Origin: JAXMEQ01 sp046348225
GTDB taxonomy: Bacteria; Pseudomonadota; Gammaproteobacteria; Burkholderiales; Burkholderiaceae_C
NCBI GenBank assembly: GCA_046348225.1
Contig: JAXMEQ010000008.1
Span: 124,001 to 188,000 of the forward strand
Direction: 5' to 3'
Length of the DNA: 64,000 bases
This document shows, piece by piece, positions 42,653-51,779 of the stretch; position 1 is the stretch's first letter; each line of letters begins with the position of its first letter. The notes under the pieces are model-generated. The model worked only from the letters and a program-made list of their open reading frames with translations, made no database searches and had not been told where the DNA came from. The position numbers and the translations under genes are program-made.

Positions 42653-43779
42653 TCGGTGCGCGCATTGCCTGGACGCAGGACGGGCAGGCCCGCAGCGCCC
42701 GCTGGCGCAGCGAAGCCGGCCTGCCGCCGCCGGCCCGGGTGCAGCTGGCCGACGACATGCTGAGCGCCGACGCCGCCTACCGGCTGGCCTGCGAAGGCAC
42801 GGCGCTGCTCTGGCAGGGGGACTTTCACAACGCGCGGCAGTTGCTGCAGGCGCTGGGGCGCCGTGTGGACCGCAAACCGCGCAAGGCCGTGAGCCCGGCC
42901 GGCGCGGGCCCGACCCAGGCCTTCCACCTGCACCGCCAGGCCCAGGGCCAGCGGGCGCGGGTGCTGGCCATGCTGCTGATCCCGCTGGCGGCGGACTACG
43001 CGATTGCCTTGCGCCGCGCGCCCGACCTGCGGGCGGCCTGCACCGAGGCCTGGGGCCCGGGTGACGAGCCCTGTGTGGCGTCGCTGCGCGAACTGCTGGG
43101 CCTGGTGGGCGCGCACGAATGGCGCAAGAAGGGCGTGCCCATCCCGGCGCTGGGCGCGAACATCCACGCCCACTACGGCGTGTTCTCGCCGGTGCGCGGG
43201 GAATACATTGACCTGGTGGCCCAGGCGCCGCTGCCCGCTACCACGCTGGCATTTGACATTGGCACCGGTACCGGCGTGCTGGCGGCGCTGCTGGCCCGCC
43301 GTGGCGTGCAGCAGGTGCTGGCGACCGACCAGGACCCCCGTGCCCTGGCCTGCGCCCGCGACAACCTGCAACGCCTGGGCTTGGCGGGCCAGGTGCAGGT
43401 GCTGCAGGCCGACCTGTTCCCCGAGGGCCGGGCGCCGCTGGTGGTGTGCAACCCGCCCTGGCTGCCGGCGCGGCCCAGCTCGCCCGTCGAGCATGCGGTG
43501 TATGACGAAGGCAGCCGCATGCTGCGCGGCTTTCTGGCCGGGCTGGCCGCGCACCTGGCACCCGGTGGCGAGGGCTGGCTGATCCTGTCGGACATTGCCG
43601 AACACCTGGGCCTGCGCACCCGCGACGAGCTGCCGGGCTGGATCGCGGCCGCAGGCCTGAAGGTCAAGGCCCGGGCCGATGTGCGGCCGCGGCACCCCAA
43701 GGCCACCGACGCCAGCGACCCGCTGCACGCGGCGCGGGCGAAGGAAGTCACGTCCCTCTGGCGGCTGGTCGCGGCCTGA
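42649..43779 (+). CDS. Class I SAM-dependent methyltransferase (NPPW type)
   Basis: 376-aa protein. An N-terminal region (about 1-190) is unlike standard methyltransferases. A Rossmann domain follows, with motif I DIGTGTG (203-209), ATDQDP and NPPW (268-271). NPPW-type motifs methylate amide or amino nitrogens, as in PrmB/PrmC and RlmG-type enzymes, so a protein or RNA nitrogen is the likely target. It starts at a GTG overlapping the DUF808 stop. The N-terminal half may be the substrate-recognition part. Confidence 0.87.
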   Translation: MIGARIAWTQDGQARSARWRSEAGLPPPARVQLADDMLSADAAYRLACEGTALLWQGDFHNARQLLQALGRRVDRKPRKAVSPAGAGPTQAFHLHRQAQGQRARVLAMLLIPLAADYAIALRRAPDLRAACTEAWGPGDEPCVASLRELLGLVGAHEWRKKGVPIPALGANIHAHYGVFSPVRGEYIDLVAQAPLPATTLAFDIGTGTGVLAALLARRGVQQVLATDQDPRALACARDNLQRLGLAGQVQVLQADLFPEGRAPLVVCNPPWLPARPSSPVEHAVYDEGSRMLRGFLAGLAAHLAPGGEGWLILSDIAEHLGLRTRDELPGWIAAAGLKVKARADVRPRHPKATDASDPLHAARAKEVTSLWRLVAA

Positions 43780-43798
43780 GCGGTGCGCCGGGGCGGCC

Positions 43799-44230
43799 TC
43801 AGGCCACGCGGCCCTTGTGGGCCTGCACGTCACAGCCGCTGATGCGCCAGGACTTGTCTTTTTGCAGCTGCAGCGTGTAGGTGGCCAGCCAGGGCGTGCC
43901 GCGCGCGTCGGTCATCTGCACCCGCTGCACCACGGTGCCGTCGGGCAAGGCCTCGGGCACCAGAAAGGTTACGCTGGCGGGGCGGTACACCACGGGGTAG
44001 CCGCTGCGCACCATGGCCATGAAGCGCTCGGCCGTGCCCATGCGTTCGCGCACACTGGGCGCGGCAAAGGAAAACGCCTTGCGTGCGTCGTTGGCAGCAA
44101 AGGCGTCGAGCTGGCCCTGTACCGTGGCGCGGACCTCGCGCGCCTGGAGGTCGGGCAGCGGGGCCGCCGGCGCAATCTGCGCCAGGCACAGCAGCAGGCC
44201 GGCGAGCAGGCGGCGGCGCATGGGCTGCAT
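43799..44230 (-). CDS. DUF4864 periplasmic protein
   Basis: 143-aa protein with a signal peptide (cleavage near residue 21-22, after Ala-Pro-Ala) and an NTF2/SnoaL-like alpha+beta fold matching DUF4864. Seen segments are VRATVQGQLDAFAANDARKAFSFAAP, read in two parts, and the final WRISGCDV. Function is unknown. It starts one base after the stop of the chorismate-binding gene, as the fourth gene of a tightly coupled operon that also encodes a chorismate mutase and a Bug binding protein. Confidence 0.8.
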   Translation of the reverse strand: MQPMRRRLLAGLLLCLAQIAPAAPLPDLQAREVRATVQGQLDAFAANDARKAFSFAAPSVRERMGTAERFMAMVRSGYPVVYRPASVTFLVPEALPDGTVVQRVQMTDARGTPWLATYTLQLQKDKSWRISGCDVQAHKGRVA

Positions 44231-44231
44231 G

Positions 44232-46157
44232 TCAGGCGCCTTGCCCACAGAATGCCAAGGCCGCACGCAGCGCCTGCAGTGCCTGCGCCGACGACAGCAG
44301 GGACTCCGGCCGCACCAGCAGGCAGGCCAGGCGGCGGCCGGCGTGGCCCAGCATCACCGGCTGCTGCGCCGCGTCAGTGGCCCAGACCTGCCAGCCTGCG
44401 GGCAGCGGCGTTCCTGGCACCAGGGCCAGGCTGGCGTAACGCGCCGCCGTGAAGACGCCTTGCGCCGCCCAGGGCGCGTCGCCCGTGGTGGTGCAGGACA
44501 CCAGCCGGCCATGTTCGGGGCTGATGGGCTGCACCGCAGCGCCGGCCTGCGCGAGCAGCTGCAGCGCTGCGTCGCCCAGGGCCACGGCATGGGTGTAAGG
44601 CTGAACCGGCAGGGCCCGCCCCAGCAGCACCGTCACCGGTGCCCGGGCTTCGAGGCGCAGGCCCAGGCCTTGCAGCGCCTCGCCCACGGCCTGCGGAAAC
44701 GGGTCGTCATGGTCGCGCACCGCCACCGCCGCCGGCAACGGCGGGGTCATGGCGGCAGCGGCCGTGGGGGTGGGGGCCTCTTCGAGCCCGAGCGCGCGCC
44801 ACAGTGACACGGCCTTGAGGCGTGACTCCTGTTCCTCGCGCTCGGGCACCGAGTCGGCCAGCAGGTCGCCGCCGGTGCGCACCTCGGCCACCCCGTCGCG
44901 CAGCGTGGCGGCGCGCAGCAGCGTGCCCACCAGCGCATCGCCATCGGCGCTGAGCTGCAGGCCGAGCCCGCCGTACCAGCCGCGCGGGCTGGCTTCGAGG
45001 GCTTCAATGGCGGCCAGCGCGTGGCGGCGCGGCGTACCGGTCAGCATGGCCGGCGCCGTGGTCGCGAGGATGGCGTCCCAGGCATCGCAGCCGGCGCGCA
45101 ACTGGCCGCCAAGCTGGTCCACCGTGTGCACCACGGTGGCCAGCGACATCTGGCGCCGGCGCGCCAGCAGCCGCAGCGAGCCCGGTTCGCACAGCGGGGC
45201 CAGGTCCTCGCGCAACGCGTCGCTGCACACCGCCAGCGACGCCGCATCCACGGCCTCGTTGACCAGTTCGCGGAAGGACTCGGCCTCGCCCACGGGGCCA
45301 GCGCCACGGGCCACCGTGCCGCACACCGGCAGCGCCTGCACCTGACGGCCCTGCACCACCAGCTGCAGGTCGGGCGAAGCGCCGAACAGCTGGCCTCCCG
45401 AGCCGTCGTTGAGGAAGAAGGTGACCGGGGCCGGGTTCACCCGGCGCAGCCGGTCAAAGGCGCGGGCCGCGGACGCTGTGCAGGGGCGGCGAAAGCTCTG
45501 GCTCAGCGTGAGCGACACCAGCGGCTGCTCGCGCAGCACCCCGAGTGCACGGCGCACCATGTCGGCATGGCCGCCAGGGGCGTGGTCGTCACGGGCCTGT
45601 GGCGGATATGTGTCGGCGGTGGAGGCGCCGGGCGAGGGCGCCGCAGGGGTGGTGGCCGCGTCGTCCGGCAGGCCGGGCAGCGTGAGGCGGACCTGCTCCC
45701 ACGCGCCGGCCGCGTCGCGGCGCCAGAAGCGCTGCGCCAGATACAGCACGCCCAGGGGTTCGTTCGCACCGGCCGTGCCGCTGGCAAGCCGGTGCGCATG
45801 GAAGCGCAGCGCCCCCAGCAACAGCGCTTCGGCCAGTGGCTCGAAGGCCTGCATCAGCGTGCGCAGCTGCGCCACTGGCGGCCCGCCGTCCGCCAGCGCC
45901 GCGGCCCAGGGCGTCAGTGCCGGGTGGGCCAGCAGGGCCCGGCCCAGCGCGCTGGCGGCTTGCACCTGCAGGCCGCCGCCCAGAACCTGGAGCACCAGCG
46001 CAGGGGTGTCCAGCAATACCGCCTGGCGCGGGTGCAGGCCTTCAATGCCCGCGTCCACGCCCAGGTACATGCCGGGCGCATGGTCCAGCCGTGCCAGCGC
46101 GGCGTCCACCTCGGCCGCTGTCGCGCTTTGGCGGTGGACGTGCGGGCGGATCTTCAA
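44232..46157 (-). CDS. Chorismate-binding enzyme (anthranilate synthase/ADC synthase-like) with degenerate C-terminal domain
   Basis: 641-aa protein. Residues about 195-465 form the chorismate-utilising fold, with TAPAMLTGTPRRHALAAIE, SPRGWYGGLGLQ and ADSVPEREEQESRLKA. The upstream motif that normally reads NEH-LVDL-RNDL is altered to SDALREDLAPLCEPG. The C-terminal 170 residues sit where PhzE-like fusions carry a glutamine amidotransferase, but no GxCxGxQ nucleophile is present. It begins at a TTG overlapping the Bug gene stop (TTGA). The product could be anthranilate, aminodeoxychorismate or another chorismate derivative. Confidence 0.75.
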   Translation of the reverse strand: MKIRPHVHRQSATAAEVDAALARLDHAPGMYLGVDAGIEGLHPRQAVLLDTPALVLQVLGGGLQVQAASALGRALLAHPALTPWAAALADGGPPVAQLRTLMQAFEPLAEALLLGALRFHAHRLASGTAGANEPLGVLYLAQRFWRRDAAGAWEQVRLTLPGLPDDAATTPAAPSPGASTADTYPPQARDDHAPGGHADMVRRALGVLREQPLVSLTLSQSFRRPCTASAARAFDRLRRVNPAPVTFFLNDGSGGQLFGASPDLQLVVQGRQVQALPVCGTVARGAGPVGEAESFRELVNEAVDAASLAVCSDALREDLAPLCEPGSLRLLARRRQMSLATVVHTVDQLGGQLRAGCDAWDAILATTAPAMLTGTPRRHALAAIEALEASPRGWYGGLGLQLSADGDALVGTLLRAATLRDGVAEVRTGGDLLADSVPEREEQESRLKAVSLWRALGLEEAPTPTAAAAMTPPLPAAVAVRDHDDPFPQAVGEALQGLGLRLEARAPVTVLLGRALPVQPYTHAVALGDAALQLLAQAGAAVQPISPEHGRLVSCTTTGDAPWAAQGVFTAARYASLALVPGTPLPAGWQVWATDAAQQPVMLGHAGRRLACLLVRPESLLSSAQALQALRAALAFCGQGA

Positions 46158-47143
46158 TCGATGCGCAGGCCGGTGCGTTTGATGACGGGCGTCATGACGC
46201 GCAGCTCTTCACGCATGAAGTTCTGCAGGTCCTGCACCGAGCCGCCAATCGGCTCCATGTACTGGGCGTAGAGCTTTTCCTTGACTTCCGGCATGGCCAG
46301 CACCGTGTTGATTTCCTGGTTCATGCGCTGGACGATGTCGTTGGGCGTGCTGGCTGGTGCCATCACCGCCATCCAGGCCAGGTTGTTGATCTCGGGCAGG
46401 CCGGCTTCCTTCATGGTGGGAATCTCGGGCGTGAGCGCGCTGCGCTTGCCGGTGGACACCGCCAGCGGCCGCAGCTTGCCGGCTTTGACCTGCGGAATCA
46501 CGGCCACGGCGGGCACGCAGGCAAACTGCACGTCGCCCTGCAGGATGGCCATGATGGCCAGCGGCGAAGAGGCATACGGAATGTGCACCGCGTAGGTGTC
46601 GGTTTTGACCTTCAGCAATTCCACGCCCAGCTGCGAGAGGCTGCCCACGCCGGTGGACGAGAAGTTGAACTTGCCCGGGTTCTTCTTCATGGCCTCGACC
46701 AGGTCCTTGAGCGAGTTGATGCCCGAGTCGGTGCGCACGGCGCAGATGTTGGACTGGCCGCCCGCGAGCACCACGGGTTTGAGCTCGGTGAACGGGTCGT
46801 AGCCCAGCTTGCTGTAGATCTGGGTGTTGTAGACCAGCGGGCCATTGGTGCTGATGACGAAGTTGTAGCCGTCGCCTGCGGCCTTGGCCACGGCACCGGT
46901 GCCGGTGTTGCCGCCGGCACCGGCGCGGTTTTCAATCACCACCGGCTGGCCCAGGCGGGGCGCCAGCCGCTCGGCCACGATGCGCATGATCACGTCGGGC
47001 GAAGAGCCGGCGGCATAGGGCACCACCACGCGGATGGGCTTGCTGGGCCAGGCCTGGGCCCAGCTGCCGGTGCAGGCGGCGGCCAGCGCCAGGGCGCCCA
47101 GGCCCTTGAGCAGCGCGCGGGTGGAGGGGTTGGGGTACTTCAT
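46154..47143 (-). CDS. Bug-family tripartite tricarboxylate transporter substrate-binding protein
   Basis: 329-aa periplasmic binding protein with a signal peptide (cleavage near SWAQA, about residue 29-30). Typical Bug segments include WPSKPIRVVVPYAAGSSPDV, ENRAGAGGNTG, and the late EIPTMKEAGLPEINNLAW. Bug proteins bind carboxylates or aromatic acids for uptake; the membrane proteins of such a transporter are not in the window. It overlaps the chorismate mutase gene (ATGA) and the chorismate-binding gene (TTGA), which is unusual, since Bug genes normally accompany catabolic clusters. Confidence 0.93.
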   Translation of the reverse strand: MKYPNPSTRALLKGLGALALAAACTGSWAQAWPSKPIRVVVPYAAGSSPDVIMRIVAERLAPRLGQPVVIENRAGAGGNTGTGAVAKAAGDGYNFVISTNGPLVYNTQIYSKLGYDPFTELKPVVLAGGQSNICAVRTDSGINSLKDLVEAMKKNPGKFNFSSTGVGSLSQLGVELLKVKTDTYAVHIPYASSPLAIMAILQGDVQFACVPAVAVIPQVKAGKLRPLAVSTGKRSALTPEIPTMKEAGLPEINNLAWMAVMAPASTPNDIVQRMNQEINTVLAMPEVKEKLYAQYMEPIGGSVQDLQNFMREELRVMTPVIKRTGLRID

Positions 47144-47517
47144 GGTGTGGTCCTTTCCGTTTCCTGGAAAAAGCGCGCTTCCCCGGCAATGAAGCCGGCG
47201 ACCAGCGTGCGGTAAGTTGATTCAACGATGTCGGGCAGTCCGGGAAAGCTGCTGTCATGGGCGGCGGCGAGCGCACGCACCCGCTCGAACACCTGGGCCT
47301 GGCGCGCCGGGGCCGCCACCTGGTGTTCGTCCAGCTTGAAGCGCGTGGCATCGCGCACGTACAGTGCGCGCTGCACCAGCAGCTCCACGATGCGGGCATC
47401 GACCGCGTCAATGCGCTGGCGCAGCTCGCCCAGCGTCTCGGCCTGCGGCACATAGGCCGGGTCCCTGAAACGACGGACGGCGGCAGTGCCCGTGGTGGGC
47501 TCGGAGGTGGGTGTCAT
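47140..47517 (-). CDS. Chorismate mutase-like (AroQ/PchB fold) protein
   Basis: 125-aa all-helical protein with the CM_2 domain at about residues 28-110. ELRQRIDAVDARIVELLVQR and YVRDATRFK carry the conserved Arg and Lys of the AroQ active site. It could be a monofunctional chorismate mutase or, by the same fold, an isochorismate pyruvate lyase (PchB); sequence alone does not decide. It is the first gene of the operon with Bug, chorismate-binding and DUF4864 genes and is divergent from the SDR gene. Confidence 0.87.
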   Translation of the reverse strand: MTPTSEPTTGTAAVRRFRDPAYVPQAETLGELRQRIDAVDARIVELLVQRALYVRDATRFKLDEHQVAAPARQAQVFERVRALAAAHDSSFPGLPDIVESTYRTLVAGFIAGEARFFQETERTTP

Positions 47518-47684
47518 GCAGGCCATTGTGGCCCAGGATCTGATATGCAAACTTAGCACTGACCCGGGGGTTTCAGGCCGGGTATCCCGGGTGCCGGGAG
47601 TCGCCAGTGGCGCAGGACAGGCCACCCGGCTCCAGTAAAGTTGCGAGTCCAACACAGTTCAACACATGACAGGAAGACGCAACG

Positions 47685-48590
47685 ATGGGTATTGATTTCA
47701 AGGGCCGTGTGGCCATCGTGACCGGGGCCGGCGGCGGCCTGGGCAAGCAGCATGCACTGGCGCTGGCACGCCGCGGCGCGAAGGTGCTGGTGAATGACCT
47801 GGGCGGCGCCGTCGATGGCTCGGGCGGCTCGGTCAGCGCCGCGCAGGCGGTGGTCGACGAAATTCGCGCGGCCGGTGGCGAGGCGCTCGCCAATGGCGCC
47901 TCGGTGACGGACTTCGCTGCCGTTCAGGCCATGGTGCAACAGGCGGTGGATGCCTGGGGCCGGGTCGACATTCTGGTCAACAACGCCGGCATCCTGCGCG
48001 ACAAAAGCTTTGCCAAGATGGAGCTGGCCGATTTCCGGCTGGTGCTGGACGTTCATGTGATGGGGGCGGTGCACTGCACCAAGGCGGTCTGGCCGGTGAT
48101 GACGGCACAGAAGTACGGCCGCATCGTCATGACCACCTCGTCCAGCGGCCTGTACGGCAACTTTGGCCAGGCCAATTACGGCGCCGCCAAGATGGCGCTG
48201 GTCGGGCTGATGCAGACGCTTTCCATCGAGGGCGCCAAAAACGACATCCGTGTCAATTGCCTGGCGCCCACGGCCGCGACCCGCATGACCGAAGGCCTGA
48301 TGCCCGAGGACGTGCTGCGCGCGCTGGACCCGGCGGCCGTGGTGCCGGCCATGCTGGTGATGGCCAGCGACAACGCGCCCAACCGCACGGTGCTGTGCGC
48401 CGGTGCCGGCACGTTCGAGGCCGCGCACATCACCCTGACGCAGGGCATCCACATTGGCACCGGCGACGACGTGCCCGAACAGCTGGCCGCACGGCTGGCC
48501 GAGGTGACCGATCGCCAGGGCGACATGGTGCCGCAAAGCGGCAGCGCGCAGGGCAGCAACGAAGTCGGCAAGGCGCTGTCTCGCGCCTGA
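47685..48590 (+). CDS. Short-chain dehydrogenase (peroxisomal MFE-2 type hydroxyacyl-CoA dehydrogenase-like)
   Basis: 301-aa NAD(P)-dependent oxidoreductase. The cofactor motif is TGAGGGLG (14-21), with NNAG near 97 and the catalytic Ser-Tyr-Lys set in the TSSSG and NYGAAK region. The N-terminus and the extra loop GGAVDGSGGS resemble 3-hydroxyacyl-CoA dehydrogenases of the multifunctional enzyme type 2. Fatty-acid or short-chain acyl-CoA oxidation is the likely role. A good AGGA site precedes the start. No partner hydratase gene is adjacent. Confidence 0.88.
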   Translation: MGIDFKGRVAIVTGAGGGLGKQHALALARRGAKVLVNDLGGAVDGSGGSVSAAQAVVDEIRAAGGEALANGASVTDFAAVQAMVQQAVDAWGRVDILVNNAGILRDKSFAKMELADFRLVLDVHVMGAVHCTKAVWPVMTAQKYGRIVMTTSSSGLYGNFGQANYGAAKMALVGLMQTLSIEGAKNDIRVNCLAPTAATRMTEGLMPEDVLRALDPAAVVPAMLVMASDNAPNRTVLCAGAGTFEAAHITLTQGIHIGTGDDVPEQLAARLAEVTDRQGDMVPQSGSAQGSNEVGKALSRA

Positions 48591-48600
48591 CGGGGCGGGC

Positions 48601-49485
48601 TCAGTCCGTCGGCTTGCGCGCCGGAAACTCGCGCTCGCGCAGCCATTTGGTGGCAATCCACTTCTCGCCTTCCAGTACCGGCGAGCCACCGTGCAGCGTG
48701 CGGCTGTCCGGGTGCGGCACGCTGTAGCTGAAGAACACCGCGTTGCCCCTGCGCGCGCCCACCTCGAGGCCCGCGTCCGGGAACACGGTGCCACCGCCGC
48801 GCACCGGCTCGCTCAGGTACATGATGAGCGTGGCCACGCGTTGCCCACCGCGCTGCAAAAGGGTGGGCGTGCCCGCGTCGCGCGGATCGAAGTAGTCGTA
48901 GTGCGGGCGGTACTCGGCCCCGGGGCCGTACTGCAGCACCTGGATGCCCTCGCCGTTTTCCACGGGCCAGCCGGTCAGGCGCGCAATGCGGGCCTCGATG
49001 CGGCGCAGAAGTTCGCTGTCGCCGCGCTGGAAGAACATGCCGTTGCTGGTGCGCACATCGTCCACCTTGCTGCCGCCAGTGGCCGTGTCCAGCACGCCCG
49101 AGCGCTTCATGGCAGGCCGGGCGGCGTCCACCAGTGCTGCACATTCCTCGTCGCTCAGAAAGCCGCCGAGCACCGCGATGGCCGGGTTGTTGACTGTACC
49201 CAGCACGGCCACCTGCCGGTCGCCAAGGTCGAGATGCAGCGGCGCGCCCTCCAACGGCAGCACCGGCACCGCCAGCCGCGGCATGTCGGGCTGGCGCCGC
49301 GACGCCCGGGCGGCGGGCTGCCGTCGCGGTGGCGCGGCGGCGGCCGGGATTTCGTCCAGGGCCTGGCGCGCAAGCTGGCTTTCCCAGCCTTGCAGCACCA
49401 GTGCCTGCAGCAGTTCGTGGCGGGCGTGCCCGGCAGCCAGTTGCTCGCGGGTCCATTGCCGGACTTCAGGGGTCAGTGTTTGCAT
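48601..49485 (-). CDS. Prolyl 4-hydroxylase-like 2-oxoglutarate/Fe(II) dioxygenase
   Basis: 294-aa enzyme. An N-terminal helical region (about 1-45) resembles the substrate-recognition domain of other bacterial members. The C-terminal jelly roll (about 103-290) carries the iron ligands His195, Asp197 (PHYDYFD) and His265, and Lys275 for 2-oxoglutarate (GEKWIATKW). Possible targets are proline residues or free amino acids. It is convergent with the SDR gene and divergent from gshA. Confidence 0.92.
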   Translation of the reverse strand: MQTLTPEVRQWTREQLAAGHARHELLQALVLQGWESQLARQALDEIPAAAAPPRRQPAARASRRQPDMPRLAVPVLPLEGAPLHLDLGDRQVAVLGTVNNPAIAVLGGFLSDEECAALVDAARPAMKRSGVLDTATGGSKVDDVRTSNGMFFQRGDSELLRRIEARIARLTGWPVENGEGIQVLQYGPGAEYRPHYDYFDPRDAGTPTLLQRGGQRVATLIMYLSEPVRGGGTVFPDAGLEVGARRGNAVFFSYSVPHPDSRTLHGGSPVLEGEKWIATKWLREREFPARKPTD

Positions 49486-49647
49486 GGGGGTCCAGTCTAG
49501 CGGTGCCCGTCCTAGCGCAAAAGTGCGGGGCGACGGGGCAGGGGCGGCCCAAGTCCCCGGAGCGACTGGGCCTTTGGAGGTCCGAAGCAGGCACCAGCGC
49601 AACGTGTTAACTTTCGGGCCAATGACAACGCGGACCCGGGCCTGACC

Positions 49648-51198
49648 ATGACGGCACAACAACAACGGCTGGAGGCACTGTCGCCGGAGCGCCTGAAAGG
49701 CATCCGTCGCGGCATTGAAAAGGAAAGCCTGCGCGCGCTGGCCGACGGCGCACTGGCGCTCACGCCGCACCCGCTGGCGCTGGGCTCGGCACTCACGCAC
49801 CCGCACATCACCACCGATTACAGCGAGTCGCAGCTGGAGCTCATCACGGGTGTGCATGCCGGCGTCGAGGCCTGCCTCGAAGAACTCACGCAGATCCACC
49901 AGTTCACCTACCGCGTGCTGCGCGATGCGGGGGACGAAATGCTGTGGGTGTCCAGCATGCCCTGCGGCCTGCCCACCGACGAAACCATTCCGCTGGGCCG
50001 CTACGGTTCATCGAACGTGGGGCGGGCCAAGAGCGTGTACCGCATGGGCCTGGGCCACCGCTATGGCCGGCGCATGCAGACCATCTCGGGCATCCACTAC
50101 AACTGGTCACTGCCGGAGGTCAGCAGCGACCAGTACTTCGCGCTCATCCGCAATTTCCGCCGCCACGCCTTCCTGCTGCTGTACCTGCTGGGCGCTTCGC
50201 CGGCCGTGTGCCCCACATTCGTGGCCGGCCGCCAGCACGAGCTGCAGAAGCTGGGCGAGCACGCGCTGTACATGCCGCATGGCACGTCGCTGCGCATGGG
50301 ACGCCTGGGCTACCAGAGCGACGCACAGGCCAGCCTGGCCGTGAGCTACAACGGACTGGACGGCTATGCCAGCTCGCTGCACGACGCGCTCACCCGGCCT
50401 TACCCGCCCTACGAGGCGATCGGCATTCTGAACCCGGGGGGCGACTACAACCAGCTCGCCACCACGCTGCTGCAGATCGAAAACGAGTTCTACGGCACCA
50501 TCCGTCCCAAACGCGTCATCTTCCCGGGCGAGCGCCCGCTGCACGCGCTGCGCGAGCGCGGCGTGGAATATGTGGAGGTGCGGCTGCTCGACCTGGACCC
50601 GTTTGTGCCGATCGGTATCACGGCGCGCAGCCTGCGGCTGCTGGACGTGTTCCTGCTGCACTGCCTGCTGGCCGACAGCCCGCCCGACACGCCGCAGGAA
50701 ATTGCCGAGCTCAAGCACAACCAGCACCACACCGCCGCACGCGGCCGGGAGCCGGGCCTGACGCTGCTGCGCGGTGGCCGCGAAGTGAAACTCACCGAAT
50801 GGGGCCTGGAGCTGGTGGATCGCTTTGGCGCGATTGCCGCCAGCCTGGATGCCGTGCATGGCACCACGGCGTATGGCGACGCCGTACGCGACGCCCGGGC
50901 GGCACTCGCGGCCCCGGACAGCCTGCCGTCGGCCCGTGTGCTGGAGGCCATGGCGCGCGAGCATGGCAATTCGTTCATCAGCTTCACGCGCGCGCAGTCA
51001 CTGCGCACCCGCGAGCACCTGCGCAACCTGCCGCTGGCGCCGGAGGTTCAGGCCCGCTTCGAGGCCATGGCCGCACAGTCGGTGAAAGACCAGAAGCAGA
51101 TCGAGGCCAACGACAGCCTGCCGTTCGAGATCTACCGCCAGCAGTATGTGTCGGCCGAGCGGCTGGGACTGAACCGGCGCGAGGCAGTGGCGCACTGA
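49648..51198 (+). CDS. gshA: Glutamate-cysteine ligase (type 1)
   Basis: First enzyme of glutathione synthesis, joining glutamate and cysteine with ATP. The 516-aa protein has the class 1 features RGIEKESLRAL, DYSESQLELITG, YRMGLGHRYGRRMQTISGIH and the later VEYVEVRLLDLDPF. The start at 49648 lies at the beginning of the conserved fold. It stands alone. A GC-rich hairpin without a T-run follows between the convergent ends of gshA and the SRPBCC gene. Confidence 0.97.
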   Translation: MTAQQQRLEALSPERLKGIRRGIEKESLRALADGALALTPHPLALGSALTHPHITTDYSESQLELITGVHAGVEACLEELTQIHQFTYRVLRDAGDEMLWVSSMPCGLPTDETIPLGRYGSSNVGRAKSVYRMGLGHRYGRRMQTISGIHYNWSLPEVSSDQYFALIRNFRRHAFLLLYLLGASPAVCPTFVAGRQHELQKLGEHALYMPHGTSLRMGRLGYQSDAQASLAVSYNGLDGYASSLHDALTRPYPPYEAIGILNPGGDYNQLATTLLQIENEFYGTIRPKRVIFPGERPLHALRERGVEYVEVRLLDLDPFVPIGITARSLRLLDVFLLHCLLADSPPDTPQEIAELKHNQHHTAARGREPGLTLLRGGREVKLTEWGLELVDRFGAIAASLDAVHGTTAYGDAVRDARAALAAPDSLPSARVLEAMAREHGNSFISFTRAQSLRTREHLRNLPLAPEVQARFEAMAAQSVKDQKQIEANDSLPFEIYRQQYVSAERLGLNRREAVAH

Positions 51199-51238
51199 CC
51201 TCGCGGCGGGGCGCGGTGGGCGCCCCCCGGCGCCGGGA

Positions 51239-51712
51239 TCAGACTTCGCCGCCGAACTTCTTGATCAGGTTGGCGACGTACTTGTCGACGAGCTTTTCAA
51301 ACTCGCCTTCCACCACCGGCACCACGATCATTTTCATGAGGCCGGGCAGCGGAACGTCCACGGTGCCCTTGATCTTCAGCTCGATCTGGGTGGACTTGCC
51401 CTTGTTGTCGGTGATCTTCCAGCCGCCGCCGACCTGGGCGTTGCCCACGCCCTTGACCGGCGTCCACTTGACGGTGCCCTTGGCCTTGTCGCTCACATAC
51501 TTGCTGGCGTATACGGTCTGGATGTTCACCTGCGCGGTGCCCACCTTTTCCATCTCCCACTTGTAGACACCGTCGCCCATGTCGGTGAGCTTGTCCACCT
51601 TGGGGAAATGGCTCACGGACACCGGCACGTCGGCCAGCACCGCAAACACATCGGCCGCCTTGGCCTTGACTTCAAATTCGTAGCCCAGATCAATATCGAC
51701 GCTGATGGCCAT
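51239..51712 (-). CDS. SRPBCC-family protein
   Basis: 157-aa START/Bet v 1-type hydrophobic-pocket protein. It runs from YEFEVKAKAADVFAVLADVP to a long C-terminal helix (GEFEKLVDKYVANLIKKFG). The domain binds small lipid-like or aromatic ligands; the role here is unknown. It lies downstream of the Rieske oxygenase cluster on the same strand, after a small helical protein, and may belong to the same regulated unit. Confidence 0.85.
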   Translation of the reverse strand: MAISVDIDLGYEFEVKAKAADVFAVLADVPVSVSHFPKVDKLTDMGDGVYKWEMEKVGTAQVNIQTVYASKYVSDKAKGTVKWTPVKGVGNAQVGGGWKITDNKGKSTQIELKIKGTVDVPLPGLMKMIVVPVVEGEFEKLVDKYVANLIKKFGGEV

Positions 51713-51779
51713 CTTGTCTCCTTTGTTGTGCAATCAGGGGTGGCTCATTCTGCCACCGGCCCCGGGCGGGCCGCAGCGC

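Noticed and set aside
51208..51226. GGGGCGC/GCGCCCC hairpin between gshA and the SRPBCC gene
   Set aside because: GC-rich stem without a T-tract; it may be a weak bidirectional terminator but the evidence is too thin to list.
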